64,000 nucleotides of DNA from the NCBI RefSeq assembly GCF_030159955.1, contig NZ_BSNK01000002.1, forward strand, positions 434,001 through 498,000. The letters run 5' to 3'. The notes beneath the pieces are model-generated. The model was not told where the DNA came from. It worked only from the letters and a program-made list of their open reading frames with translations, and ran no database searches. The stretch comes from Algimonas ampicilliniresistens. GTDB taxonomy: Bacteria; Pseudomonadota; Alphaproteobacteria; Caulobacterales; Maricaulaceae. The translations under genes were made by a program, and so were the position numbers. Below are positions 25,671-34,248 of the stretch, piece by piece. Every line of letters starts with the position of its first letter. The first letter of the stretch is position 1.

Positions 25671-26491
25671 GCGGCGTTCTCTTTATTATGCGCGTCGGTT
25701 TGGGAGGCTTTGCGAGCTTCGCGCGCTTGCGCCACAGAATTCAGCGCGACTTGGCCGATGTCAGCCGGGTTGAGCGCGCCGGGATTGTCGAGGTCAAGCA
25801 ATTCGATCGACCGGGTTTCAATCCGCGCCTGCAATAAGTCCATGAACTCATCTTTGCCGAGCCCGGGCGGGATCGGCTCCAGAAATTCGACATGGGCGCG
25901 ACCAGGATGTTTGATCCAATCGGTCTGGTTCCAGCGCTGGCCGAGATTGGTCGCGACCGGCACGACGGGACAGCCAAAATCTTCCTGTAGATGCCAAATG
26001 CCTTTTTTATAAGGATGGTGCGTACCGACTTGGGAGAGGTGGCCTTCCGGATAGATCAGAATGCGCCGACCCTGTTCGCGCACGACGCGGGAGGTTTCTG
26101 CCATGCGCGCGCGGGTCGCCGCCCCGCCGCAGCTCTCCACCACGACCGCGTTCATCTTGGCGAGAATCACTTTGATCAACCAGAATTTCTCTAAATGATC
26201 GCCTGTGACAAAAGATAGATCATCGAATTGGTGAAACATGATGACGCCGTCGCCATAGGATTGGTGCTTGGCGGCGAGGATAACGGGGCCATCGGCCGGG
26301 ACGCGTTCATGGCCCGTGACCTCAACCGTAATCCCAGCGATTACCCGCATGCCCCAACGAATAACCTTGGTGTAGCGGCGCAGACTGCCCATCAGCAAAG
26401 CCCGGCCCGGCACGAGGCTGAACAGCACGCCAATCAGCGCATAGAGGGCTGTAACGCTATAAAAGAACAGGTTGAAGAGGGTAGATCGCAC
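25667..26491 (-). CDS. PlsC-family 1-acyl-sn-glycerol-3-phosphate acyltransferase
   Basis: A 274-aa membrane-bound acyltransferase starting at GTG 26491. It has an N-terminal hydrophobic helix (about 5-28), the catalytic H-x4-D box AKHQSYGDG (about residue 76) and the later motif YPEGHLS. It acylates lysophosphatidate or another lysophospholipid at sn-2. The next gene encodes an LplT-like carrier with a 4-base overlap, so a lysophospholipid acceptor is more likely than a de novo PlsC role, although both are possible. Confidence 0.86.
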   Translation of the reverse strand: MRSTLFNLFFYSVTALYALIGVLFSLVPGRALLMGSLRRYTKVIRWGMRVIAGITVEVTGHERVPADGPVILAAKHQSYGDGVIMFHQFDDLSFVTGDHLEKFWLIKVILAKMNAVVVESCGGAATRARMAETSRVVREQGRRILIYPEGHLSQVGTHHPYKKGIWHLQEDFGCPVVPVATNLGQRWNQTDWIKHPGRAHVEFLEPIPPGLGKDEFMDLLQARIETRSIELLDLDNPGALNPADIGQVALNSVAQAREARKASQTDAHNKENAA

Positions 26492-26624
26492 AGGTGCACT
26501 TTAACGGGCGATCAGAATAAGACCAGCCCGCACAGGCTCGTCCACATAGGGGTGATGGCGTTAAGCTGTGATTGCCAGTCTGACTGTGTCTCGCTAGGTC
26601 ATCAGGACAACTAAGAGGACTGGC

Positions 26625-27698
26625 ATGAAGACAGCATTGATCGTGATATTCGGCGTGGTTGGCGTGTTGCTCGCCTATTTACTGCTTTGGCCCGTGCCGG
26701 TCGCGCCCGTGGCTTGGGAGGCCCCGGATGATCAAGGCTATGTCGGAGATTATACGGCCAATACCGATCTCGCCGGGTTGAGCTTGATTGATCTCGCACC
26801 GCATCACGGCCCCGAAGATATTGTCGCCTTGCCCGATGGGCGTCTGCTGACCGCGACGCAGGAGGGTTATATACTGACGGTCGACCCCGCGACCGGTACG
26901 GTCGATATACTTGCGGATACGGGCGGTGTCCCGCTCGGGTTAGAAATGGACCCTGCCACCAATCGCTTGATCGTCGCGGACGCGCATAAGGGGTTAGTGT
27001 CTGTCGGGCTCGACGGCTCAGTTGAGGTGCTGACAGACAGCGTGAACGGCACTCCGATCCTCTATGCCGATGATCTCGATATCGCCGATGACGGCGTCAT
27101 CTATTTCTCGGACGCGTCTACGAAATTCGGGGCTAAGGCGAATGGGTCGACCATGGCGGCTAGTCTGCTGGAACTGATGGAAAGCGACGGCACAGGCCGT
27201 TTGCTGGCTTATGATCCAGCGACGCGTGAAACCCGAATCGTTGCCGACGGATTTGTGTTCTCCAACGGGATCGCCATCGCGCCGGACGGCGATATTTTGA
27301 TGAATGTCACAGGTCGGTATCAAGTCTTGAAGATCAATCCCGATACGGGCGAGAGCCGCGTCCTGATCGACAATCTTCCGGGCTTTCCGGACAATATTAA
27401 TCGTGGCCCGGATGACAGTTTCTTCGTCGGCATTGTCAGTCCGCGTTCCGAATGGCTCGACAAGAACTCCGGAAATGTGTTGGCGCGAAAAATTGCCATG
27501 CGTCTTCCCGCCTCCATGCGACCCCAAGCGCAAGCCTACGGCCTAATCCTGCAAATTGATGCCGACGGAAACGTGCTGCGCACGTGGCATGATCCGCAGG
27601 GTGGATATGTCACCCCGACGGGGGCCGTCCTGGTGGGCGATCGTTTATACATAACCTCATTGCTGTCGCCGACTCTCGGCTACCGCGCCTACCCATAA
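26625..27698 (+). CDS. SMP-30/strictosidine-synthase-like beta-propeller protein
   Basis: A 357-aa protein anchored or exported by an N-terminal hydrophobic helix (residues 3-24). The propeller shows repeated calcium-propeller segments: HHGPEDIVALPDGRLLTATQEGYI, DLDIADDGVIYFSDAS, FSNGIAIAPDGDILMNVT and FPDNINRGPDDSFFVG. These match the SMP-30/gluconolactonase/strictosidine synthase superfamily, in the APMAP-like group. Lactonase or esterase activity is typical; the substrate is unknown. It is followed 24 bases later by an enoyl-reductase-like gene on the same strand. Confidence 0.83.
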   Translation: MKTALIVIFGVVGVLLAYLLLWPVPVAPVAWEAPDDQGYVGDYTANTDLAGLSLIDLAPHHGPEDIVALPDGRLLTATQEGYILTVDPATGTVDILADTGGVPLGLEMDPATNRLIVADAHKGLVSVGLDGSVEVLTDSVNGTPILYADDLDIADDGVIYFSDASTKFGAKANGSTMAASLLELMESDGTGRLLAYDPATRETRIVADGFVFSNGIAIAPDGDILMNVTGRYQVLKINPDTGESRVLIDNLPGFPDNINRGPDDSFFVGIVSPRSEWLDKNSGNVLARKIAMRLPASMRPQAQAYGLILQIDADGNVLRTWHDPQGGYVTPTGAVLVGDRLYITSLLSPTLGYRAYP

Positions 27699-27722
27699 GC
27701 CCCAACTTGTAAGGAAACCCCC

Positions 27723-28904
27723 ATGTCAGACAGAGACTATGAAATCGTCGTTTATGGCAGCACAGGCTATACCGGGCGGCTCGTCGCGGAATATCTGCAC
27801 AAAGAATATGGCGACGATTTGAACTGGGCCATGGCGGGTCGCTCAATGGAGAAGCTCAAAGCCGTTCGGTCCGAAATGGGCTTGCCCGACAGTGTCGATC
27901 TAATCGTCGCGGATTCGTCTGACCCGGCGACGTTAAAGGCGATGTGTGAGCGTGCCGATGCCGTGATCACCACGGTTGGACCCTATCAGCTTTACGGCGA
28001 ACCGCTGGTCAAAGCCTGCGTGGAAACGGGTACGGATTATGTTGACCTGTGCGGAGAGCCCGCCTGGATGGTCGACATGATTGACCGCTACAGCGAAGCG
28101 GCGGCGAAAAGCGGTGCGCGCATTGTCCATAGTTGCGGCTTTGATTCGATCCCCTTCGATATGGGTGTCTATCTGCTGCAGCGCGAAGCCAAGGCCAAAC
28201 ACGGCAAACCCTATGCCCGTGTTCGGGGTCGCGTTCGTAAAATGCAGGGCACGTTCTCGGGCGGCACAGCCGCATCTTTTATGGAAACGATGAAGCGCGC
28301 CCAAAAAGAGCCGCACATTCTCGAATGGCTCAAAAATCCCTTCTCTCTCGCCGAAGGGTTTCAGGGTCCGGCGCAGCCGACCGGACATAAACCGATCCTT
28401 GATGAGGATCTGAACAGCTGGGCCGCGCCGTTTGTCATGGCGGCGATCAACACCAAAAACGTTCACCGCTCCAATGCGCTGATGGGTCACGCTTATGGCG
28501 AAGACTTCACCTATGATGAGATGGTGATGACCGGGCCGGGCGAAAAAGGCGAGGCCGCCGCAAATTTTGTCGCCAAGCAGGACACGTTCGGCAAAAACCC
28601 GCCGAAACCCGGTGAAGGTCCGACATCGGAAGAGCGCGAGGCCGGATTTTACGATCTCGCCTTCATTGGAGGCACTAAAGACTCTGGGGGTGCCGATACA
28701 ATGGTTGCTGTCGTTACGGGTGATAAGGATCCGGGATATGGTTCGACATCCAAGATGATCAGTGAGGCGGCGCTGTGCCTAACGCGTGATGTGGATCGTA
28801 AGACCACGCCTGGCGGCGTCTACACCTCGGCCCCGGCCATGGGGACAGCCTTGATTGAACGCTTAGAGGCGCATGCTGGACTGACTTTCAGAATAGAGGG
28901 TTAG
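27723..28904 (+). CDS. Saccharopine dehydrogenase-like/trans-acting enoyl reductase family protein
   Basis: A 393-aa NAD(P)-binding protein starting MSDRDYEIVVYGSTGYTGRLVAEYL, the Rossmann GxTGxTG motif of this family. DAVITTVGPYQLYGEPLVKACVETGTDYVDLCGE is a further signature. Mycobacterial relatives act as trans enoyl reductases with lipid-forming PKSs, and eukaryotic ones are SCCPDH-like lipid-droplet proteins. The role here is unproved. AAGGAAACC lies just before the ATG. The stop overlaps the convergent oxyR stop by 4 bases. Confidence 0.85.
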   Translation: MSDRDYEIVVYGSTGYTGRLVAEYLHKEYGDDLNWAMAGRSMEKLKAVRSEMGLPDSVDLIVADSSDPATLKAMCERADAVITTVGPYQLYGEPLVKACVETGTDYVDLCGEPAWMVDMIDRYSEAAAKSGARIVHSCGFDSIPFDMGVYLLQREAKAKHGKPYARVRGRVRKMQGTFSGGTAASFMETMKRAQKEPHILEWLKNPFSLAEGFQGPAQPTGHKPILDEDLNSWAAPFVMAAINTKNVHRSNALMGHAYGEDFTYDEMVMTGPGEKGEAAANFVAKQDTFGKNPPKPGEGPTSEEREAGFYDLAFIGGTKDSGGADTMVAVVTGDKDPGYGSTSKMISEAALCLTRDVDRKTTPGGVYTSAPAMGTALIERLEAHAGLTFRIEG

Positions 28905-29806
28905 CCTATTTCAGCAACGGTCACCGTATCGGGCAGGCCGCTGCGGATGATCTCTGCAACCCGCCCTGTCAGCGCGCGGCGCGGCGTGCTGCGCCTGATC
29001 GTCAGATTGATGGCGCGGGCGGCGCCGTCATCCTCAAGGGTGCGGTCTTCAAGACCAAGCTCATCGGACAAGCCCGCCATGGCCAGCGCCGGGACCAGCG
29101 TCACGCCTTGACCCTGCGCGACCAAGTTGATGAGTGTCTCTAGCGATGTCGCGCGCAACGATGTCTGTGTTGACTGCGCGTCACAAATGGCCAGCGCCTG
29201 ATCGCGGAAACAATGGCCTTCCGTCAGCAGCAACATCTCCTGTCGGTTCACATCAGACATGCGCAGATGCGCTAGCGAAGACAGGTCATGCCCGTCCGGA
29301 AAGACCAACCGAAATGGTTCGGTATAAAGTGGGATCGCCTGCAGTGCGTCTGAGTCCGGCGGGGTGGCCAAAATGGCCGCGTCAATTGTTCCGGCTTCTA
29401 GATCGCGGATCAGCCGTTCCGTGATATCTTCACGGTAAATCACGGACAGGTCTGGCAGCGCATTGCGCATGCGGGCCACGAAACGCGGGATCAGATAGGG
29501 CGCCACGGTCGGGATCAGGCCGAGCCGGAACTCCCCCGCGAATGGATCCTGCGCGGCTTGGGCAATTTGGCGAATTTCAGTGGCGGCGCGTAGGGCGACC
29601 CGCGCCTGTTCCGCGACGGCCCGCCCGGCATCGGTCGGCTTTGCGCCGCCGCGACCGCGCTCAAACAATTGCACGCCCAGCTCATCTTCCAGCTTCTTGA
29701 TCTGACCCGACAGGGTCGGTTGCGACACGTTGCAAGCTTTGGCGGCTCGCCCGAAATGGCCGGATTCGGCAACAGCCAGAACATAATCAAGATCACGCAG
29801 GTTCAT
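28901..29806 (-). CDS. oxyR: Hydrogen peroxide-sensing regulator OxyR
   Basis: A 301-aa LysR-type regulator. The HTH is at residues 1-60 (SGHFGRAAKACNVSQPTLSGQIKKLE). The two redox cysteines fall exactly at E. coli numbering, Cys199 and Cys208, within EGHCFRDQALAIC. Disulfide formation between them converts OxyR to its activator form in peroxide stress. No catalase or ahpC is adjacent, so the regulon lies elsewhere. The gene is convergent with the enoyl-reductase-like gene and divergent from eipA. Confidence 0.93.
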   Translation of the reverse strand: MNLRDLDYVLAVAESGHFGRAAKACNVSQPTLSGQIKKLEDELGVQLFERGRGGAKPTDAGRAVAEQARVALRAATEIRQIAQAAQDPFAGEFRLGLIPTVAPYLIPRFVARMRNALPDLSVIYREDITERLIRDLEAGTIDAAILATPPDSDALQAIPLYTEPFRLVFPDGHDLSSLAHLRMSDVNRQEMLLLTEGHCFRDQALAICDAQSTQTSLRATSLETLINLVAQGQGVTLVPALAMAGLSDELGLEDRTLEDDGAARAINLTIRRSTPRRALTGRVAEIIRSGLPDTVTVAEIG

Positions 29807-29900
29807 GCGCGCAGCCTATCAACCTGTCGGGGCGGAGAGGCAAGAGGCGAAGGCGGCGACTGCGGATAGAAGGGCCTCTCCGTCATAATTTCGTCCTTTA

Positions 29901-29908
29901 TTAACCCT
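29901..29908 (+). promoter_or_regulatory. Possible CtrA half-site upstream of eipA
   Basis: TTAACCCT, close to the CtrA half-site TTAACCAT, lies 42 bases upstream of the eipA ATG. CtrA control of eipA is reported in Brucella, which makes the site worth noting, but only one half-site is seen. Confidence 0.25.
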
Positions 29909-29949
29909 AATTCGGGACAAGTTCGCACCCTGCCCCGGAGTTTTCGGCC

Positions 29950-30573
29950 ATGATCACAGTTCCCCTGTTTCGTAATTGCGCGCTTATTCTGACCGCGTTT
30001 GTCACTCTGGCAGGATGTGCCACGGCCCCGCCCGACAATCCGAATAGTGCGACGGATATCCGCGCTGCACAGGAGCGCTCGCAGGGCCAGGCGGAAACCT
30101 ACAATGAAAATGAGCTGGTCGCGGCTATCTCAACCCATTTGGGCGTGACGAGCGAGTCTGCGGCCACGGCCATTGAGCGCCTGTTCAAGGATCGCGGCAG
30201 ACCGGTCGGTTACATTACCGGCGAAGAAGGCGGCGGCGCACTGACCATTGGGGCACGGTTCGGCAAAGGCACGCTGTGGATGAAAAACGGCGACACTATG
30301 CCGATCTATTGGCAGGGGCCGACGATCGGGTTCGATGTTGGGGCAGAAGCGGGCAAGGTTTTCACACTGGTCTATGGCCTCAAAGATATGGAGGACATTC
30401 ACCGGCGTTTCCCCGGCGTGGATGGATCGGCCTATCTGATTGGCGGCATGGCGGTGAATTATCAGCGCACCAACGGCATTACACTGGCCCCCATCCGCAC
30501 GGGTGTTGGCGTACGCCTCGGCGCGAATGTGGGCTATACGCGCTACACAAAAAAACGCGGCTTGCCCTTCTAG
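29950..30573 (+). CDS. eipA: EipA-family (DUF1134) envelope protein, probable lipoprotein
   Basis: A 207-aa protein with a signal peptide ending LAGC (Cys23). DUF1134 occupies about residues 60-205 with the signatures GGALTIGARFGKGTLWMKN, YWQGPTIGFDVGAEAGKVFTLVYGL and GGMAVNYQR. In Brucella and Caulobacter the EipA family supports envelope integrity; it forms a small beta-barrel in the periplasm. Many orthologues are cleaved by signal peptidase I, so the lipobox is a point of difference. A PaaI thioesterase follows 8 bases later. Confidence 0.88.
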   Translation: MITVPLFRNCALILTAFVTLAGCATAPPDNPNSATDIRAAQERSQGQAETYNENELVAAISTHLGVTSESAATAIERLFKDRGRPVGYITGEEGGGALTIGARFGKGTLWMKNGDTMPIYWQGPTIGFDVGAEAGKVFTLVYGLKDMEDIHRRFPGVDGSAYLIGGMAVNYQRTNGITLAPIRTGVGVRLGANVGYTRYTKKRGLPF

Positions 30574-30581
30574 ACAACCCC

Positions 30582-31007
30582 ATGACAAATAAATCTATTC
30601 CGGACGGGTTTGCGCCGCACAAGCGGCGATCCCCGTTCACCGATCCGTTCGAACCGCTTTATGCGCGGCTGGATGACGGGCAAATGAGCCTCGGCACGGT
30701 GGTGCGGGACCTTCACTGTAATTCGCGCGGATTAGTGCATGGGGGCTTCATTGCCACGCTAGCCGATAATGCGATGGGGCTGACCTGCGGTCACGCGTTA
30801 GAAAAAGATGGTCGCAAAATTCTCGGCATGGTTACGGTCAATTTGGCGATTGATTATGTCGGACAGGCGAAAATTGGCGAGTGGCTGCAAACGGACAGTG
30901 AGATCGTAAAATTGGGCGGCTCGCTCGTTTTTGTCAGCACGACATTACGAACGGACGCGACCATTGTGGCCCGCGCCAACGCGACCTTTAAGATCAAGAC
31001 AGCCTAA
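30582..31007 (+). CDS. PaaI/hotdog-fold thioesterase
   Basis: A 141-aa hotdog protein. The start at ATG 30582 is 8 bases after the eipA stop; the longer open frame upstream is only a shadow of eipA. The key segment NSRGLVHGGFIATLADNAMGLTC has the HGG and the D/N residues typical of PaaI-type acyl-CoA thioesterases. MVTVNLAIDYVGQAKIGEWL is the second signature strand. The natural acyl-CoA substrate is unknown. Confidence 0.87.
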   Translation: MTNKSIPDGFAPHKRRSPFTDPFEPLYARLDDGQMSLGTVVRDLHCNSRGLVHGGFIATLADNAMGLTCGHALEKDGRKILGMVTVNLAIDYVGQAKIGEWLQTDSEIVKLGGSLVFVSTTLRTDATIVARANATFKIKTA

Positions 31008-31022
31008 CAAAATCAAGACTGG

Positions 31023-32081
31023 CTAATCGGCCCCAACCGCATCCGCGACGGACGCGAACCCGTCCGCTTTGAGCCTCGCGCTGAGGTCGTCGCAAATTTC
31101 CCGCACCAGCTGCGGCCCGTGGAACACTAGCGCCGAGTAAAGTTGCACGGCCTTCGCCCCAGCCCGGATCTTGGCGTAGGCTTGTTCACCCGATCCAATC
31201 CCGCCAACGCCGATCAGATCGATCCGGCCTTCGGTCGCGTCATAGAAGTGCGATAGAAGCCGGGTCGATTTTTCAAACAAGGGTTGCCCTGACAGCCCCC
31301 CCGCTTCGTCTGCCCAGCGTGAGCCAATGGAGTCCGGGCGGTCGATGGTCGTATTAGACACAATAATAGCATCAAATGCATAAGTCCGGACTTGCTCCAC
31401 CACGCGCGGAACATCCGCCACGTCCAGATCTGGGGCGACCTTGAGGAAGAGCGGGTAATTCGGACCGCTTGCTGACAGTTTGGCCCGGGCTTGGGCGAGC
31501 CGTTCCAATAATTCGTCCATTTCGTCTGCGCCTTGCAGTTTGCGCAAGCCGGGCGTGTTGGGGGAGCTGACATTGATGGTGAAGTAATCGCATAAGCCCC
31601 AGAGGCGGCTCAACCCTTCGACATAATCCGCGACCCGGTCCTTGCTGTCTTTATTGGCGCCCAGATTGGCGCCGACCAGTCCGGGTCTGCCATGGCGCGC
31701 CCGAAGACGACGGGCGAAAGCATCAAGGCCTTCATTGTTGAACCCCATGCGATTGATAACCGCCTCATGCTCCGGCAGGCGGAACAGGCGTGGTTTGGGA
31801 TTGCCCGCTTGAGGTCGGGGCGTGACCGTGCCGCATTCGACAAAGCCAAAGCCCGCGCCCAACATCGCGTCCGGCACCTCGGCATTTTTATCGAAGCCCG
31901 CGGCCAGCCCGACAGGATTGGGCAAATAAAGCCCGCCGACATGTGTGCGCAGCTCGGGCCGGTCAATGATTCCGTCTTTGGGACCCAGACCCGCGCGCAA
32001 CAAACGCACCGTCGTCACATGGGCGGTTTCAGCGGGTAGGCGGCGCAACACACTGGTACCAGTCTTATAGATAAGGCTCAT
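31023..32081 (-). CDS. pyrD: Dihydroorotate dehydrogenase (quinone), class 2
   Basis: A 352-aa membrane-associated flavoenzyme of pyrimidine synthesis, oxidising dihydroorotate with ubiquinone as acceptor. The N-terminal helical quinone-binding region (1-40) marks class 2. Visible motifs are PNPVGLAAGFDKN, VECGTVTPRPQAGNPKPR(L)FR, INVSSPNTPGLR (with the catalytic base Ser) and GVGGIGSGEQAYAKIRAGA. A DUF952 gene precedes it by 24 bases on the same strand, a pairing seen in other alphaproteobacteria. Confidence 0.96.
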   Translation of the reverse strand: MSLIYKTGTSVLRRLPAETAHVTTVRLLRAGLGPKDGIIDRPELRTHVGGLYLPNPVGLAAGFDKNAEVPDAMLGAGFGFVECGTVTPRPQAGNPKPRLFRLPEHEAVINRMGFNNEGLDAFARRLRARHGRPGLVGANLGANKDSKDRVADYVEGLSRLWGLCDYFTINVSSPNTPGLRKLQGADEMDELLERLAQARAKLSASGPNYPLFLKVAPDLDVADVPRVVEQVRTYAFDAIIVSNTTIDRPDSIGSRWADEAGGLSGQPLFEKSTRLLSHFYDATEGRIDLIGVGGIGSGEQAYAKIRAGAKAVQLYSALVFHGPQLVREICDDLSARLKADGFASVADAVGAD

Positions 32082-32105
32082 AATTGGGCTCTGACGGATG
32101 ACGTT

Positions 32106-32474
32106 TTAGCGGGATAGGTTCGGCAGGGCATAGCCGCCGTCCGCATTCGGATGCAACGTCCAGTGCCGCGCAATCACCGACAGACTGAGGGCCTCATAAA
32201 GGTGCGGGAAGAGCGAGCCATCGCGCGCAGGCTCCCACCGTAGATCCCGCTGCTGCAAAGCGGATAGGGGAATTTCCGCCAAAACTAATGTCCCGGCGTC
32301 TTTATAGTGGCGGTCGAGCGTGCCTTGGAGTTGCGCGGTCGTGGAGAAATGGATGAACCCGTCGGTCTGATCCAGATCGCTGCCAGACGATTGCTCATCC
32401 CGACGCAAGACGGCCCATTCTTCGGGGGTCAGGATTTTATAGATAGTCCGGTCTGTTGGGATCGATGGCTGCAT
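32106..32474 (-). CDS. DUF952 domain protein
   Basis: A 122-aa protein matching DUF952: IYKILTPEEWAVL at the start, DGFIHFSTTAQLQGTLDRHYKD in the middle and a C-terminal FPHLYEALSL. The fold is related to ADP-ribosyltransferase-like glutathione-transferase-type domains, but no activity is established. It is the upstream partner of pyrD on the minus strand. Confidence 0.88.
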   Translation of the reverse strand: MQPSIPTDRTIYKILTPEEWAVLRRDEQSSGSDLDQTDGFIHFSTTAQLQGTLDRHYKDAGTLVLAEIPLSALQQRDLRWEPARDGSLFPHLYEALSLSVIARHWTLHPNADGGYALPNLSR

Positions 32475-32634
32475 GGGCGCGCGCTAGCGGCTGCACAGGA
32501 TGAGGGCAAGACGGCAAGGCGTGCGCACAAAGATTGCTCTCCGCCCTGCAATCCCGGCTCTGGCCCGCCCTCAAGCTCGCAGGACCGCCGCTTTTGCCTT
32601 TGGGTCTCCTCGATTGAACAATGGAGGGATCACC

Positions 32635-33987
32635 ATGCGCCGATTAGGCTTTACATTAGGATTGGGGGCGGCCGTGGCCGCATTGCCCGCTGTCGCCATG
32701 GCGCAAGACGTCACAACAGTGATTGAGGCGGCCAATTCGACCGCCTTTATCTTCAACACGCTATTGTTCCTGATCGGGGGTTTCCTTGTGATGTGGATGG
32801 CGGCTGGTTTTGCGATGCTGGAAGCGGGCTTCGTCCGCACCAAAAATGTCTCCATGCAGTGCCTCAAGAATATCGCCCTCTATTCCGTTGCGGGTCTGAT
32901 GTTCTGGGCGATGGGCTACAACTTCCTCTATTCCGGCGGGTCGGAATTTATCGGCATCGGGGCATTCGGCCCCTACGGAATGGACCCGGTTGGCCTTGAC
33001 GCGGGTTCTGTCGAAGCCAGCGCGCAACTTGCCAGTGATCTGGTCGGGACCGGTTACTCGACAGCCTCGGATTGGTTTTTCCAGATGGTGTTCTGCGCCA
33101 CGACCGCCTCGATTGTGTCCGGCACTATTGCTGAGCGCGTCAAGTTCTGGCCCTTCATTCTCTTCGTCGTGGTCTTGACCGGCTTCATCTATCCGGTTGT
33201 CGCTAGCTGGGAGTGGGGCACAGGCTTTCTTGATGATATGGGTTTCTCTGACTTTGCCGGGTCGACGCTTGTGCACAGTACGGGCGGTTGGGCGGCCTTG
33301 GTTGGTGCCATCATCATCGGGCCGCGTTTGGGTAAATATGTCGGCGGCAAAGTGCATCCGATCCCGGCCAGCAATATTCCGCTCGCCACTTTGGGTATGT
33401 TTATTCTGTGGCTCGGTTGGTTCGGCTTTAACGGTGCGTCGCAACTGGCCGCCGGGACGATTGCGGATGTCGCGGATGTCTCGCGTATCTTCGTCAACAC
33501 CAACATGGCCGCTGCGGGCGGTGTCATCGCAGCGATCATCTACACGCAGCTCCGTTATAAGAAGATCGATGTAACGCTCGCTATTAACGGCGCGCTCGCA
33601 GGCCTCGTCGCCATCACGGCAGAACCTCTGGCCCCGTCTGTCGGTCTGTCGGTTATCATCGGAGCGATCGGTTCGATCCTGGCTTGTTTGACCGTGCCAT
33701 TGCTCGACAAGTTCAAGATTGATGATGTCGTCGGCGCGATCCCAGTACACCTCGTCGCTGGTATTTTCGGCACACTGATCGTGCCGCTATCGAACAGCGA
33801 TGCAAGCTACGGTGTCCAAGCGATCGGTGTCGGCGCCACAGCCGTCTTCGTCTGTGCGATCTCTGCCGTCGTCTGGTTCCTGCTCAAAGTGACCATCGGG
33901 CTGCGCCCGTCAGAAGAAGATGAAATCGTTGGTCTCGACCAAGCCGAGATCGGGGTGCCCGCCTATCCGGAATTCGTCCCGGGATAA
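32635..33987 (+). CDS. amt: Ammonium transporter (Amt family), first of two
   Basis: A 450-aa Amt protein. ATG 32635 has GGAGG at good distance and gives a cleavable signal peptide (AVAMA-Q). Eleven membrane segments follow. The pore features are visible: the conserved TIAERVKFWPF region, the first pore His in STLVHSTGGWAAL, and the second in IPVHLVAGIFG. It conducts ammonium into the cell. No glnK/glnB gene is adjacent, unlike the usual glnK-amtB operon. A hairpin and a terminator follow before the second amt. Confidence 0.94.
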   Translation: MRRLGFTLGLGAAVAALPAVAMAQDVTTVIEAANSTAFIFNTLLFLIGGFLVMWMAAGFAMLEAGFVRTKNVSMQCLKNIALYSVAGLMFWAMGYNFLYSGGSEFIGIGAFGPYGMDPVGLDAGSVEASAQLASDLVGTGYSTASDWFFQMVFCATTASIVSGTIAERVKFWPFILFVVVLTGFIYPVVASWEWGTGFLDDMGFSDFAGSTLVHSTGGWAALVGAIIIGPRLGKYVGGKVHPIPASNIPLATLGMFILWLGWFGFNGASQLAAGTIADVADVSRIFVNTNMAAAGGVIAAIIYTQLRYKKIDVTLAINGALAGLVAITAEPLAPSVGLSVIIGAIGSILACLTVPLLDKFKIDDVVGAIPVHLVAGIFGTLIVPLSNSDASYGVQAIGVGATAVFVCAISAVVWFLLKVTIGLRPSEEDEIVGLDQAEIGVPAYPEFVPG

Positions 33988-34007
33988 GTCCTGGCTAGAC
34001 AGAGTTT

Positions 34008-34043
34008 ACGCTGCGCCTCAACTTTGATCGCAAGGCGCAGCGT
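34008..34043 (+). repeat. Hairpin after the first amt gene
   Basis: ACGCTGCGCCT (34008-34018) pairs perfectly with AGGCGCAGCGT (34033-34043) around a 14-base loop. It lies 20 bases after the stop and has no T-run; the real terminator follows at 34085. Confidence 0.6.
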
Positions 34044-34084
34044 TCCAAATCCCCTCGTGAGGCCAGGTCGGCTTCACACACCTT

Positions 34085-34119
34085 CCCCGCCCTGCTTTTC
34101 AGCAGAGGCGGGGTTTTTT
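34085..34119 (+). terminator. Rho-independent terminator between the two amt genes
   Basis: CCCCGCC-CTGC-TTTTCA-GCAG-A-GGCGGGG followed by six T. The 11-bp stem has a single bulged A. It implies the two ammonium transporter genes are transcribed separately. Confidence 0.88.
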
Positions 34120-34248
34120 CGTCGAAAGTTTGTGCGCGGATCGTCAATCCTCGACGCGTTCCCGTTCTCATCAGCGCATCTGACCGCACATCGTTAGGGC
34201 GTCCCGCAAGCGAGTCCCTGAACGAGGCTCTAATAATTTGGGGATGTG

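Noticed and set aside
30276-30581. Open frame upstream of the PaaI thioesterase
   Set aside because: It reads eipA in another frame; codon use and the conserved start at 30582 favour the shorter protein.
32761-33750. A 329-aa open frame on the minus strand across the first amt gene
   Set aside because: It is the antisense shadow of a clear membrane transporter; the translation is Asp/Arg/His-rich with no family resemblance.
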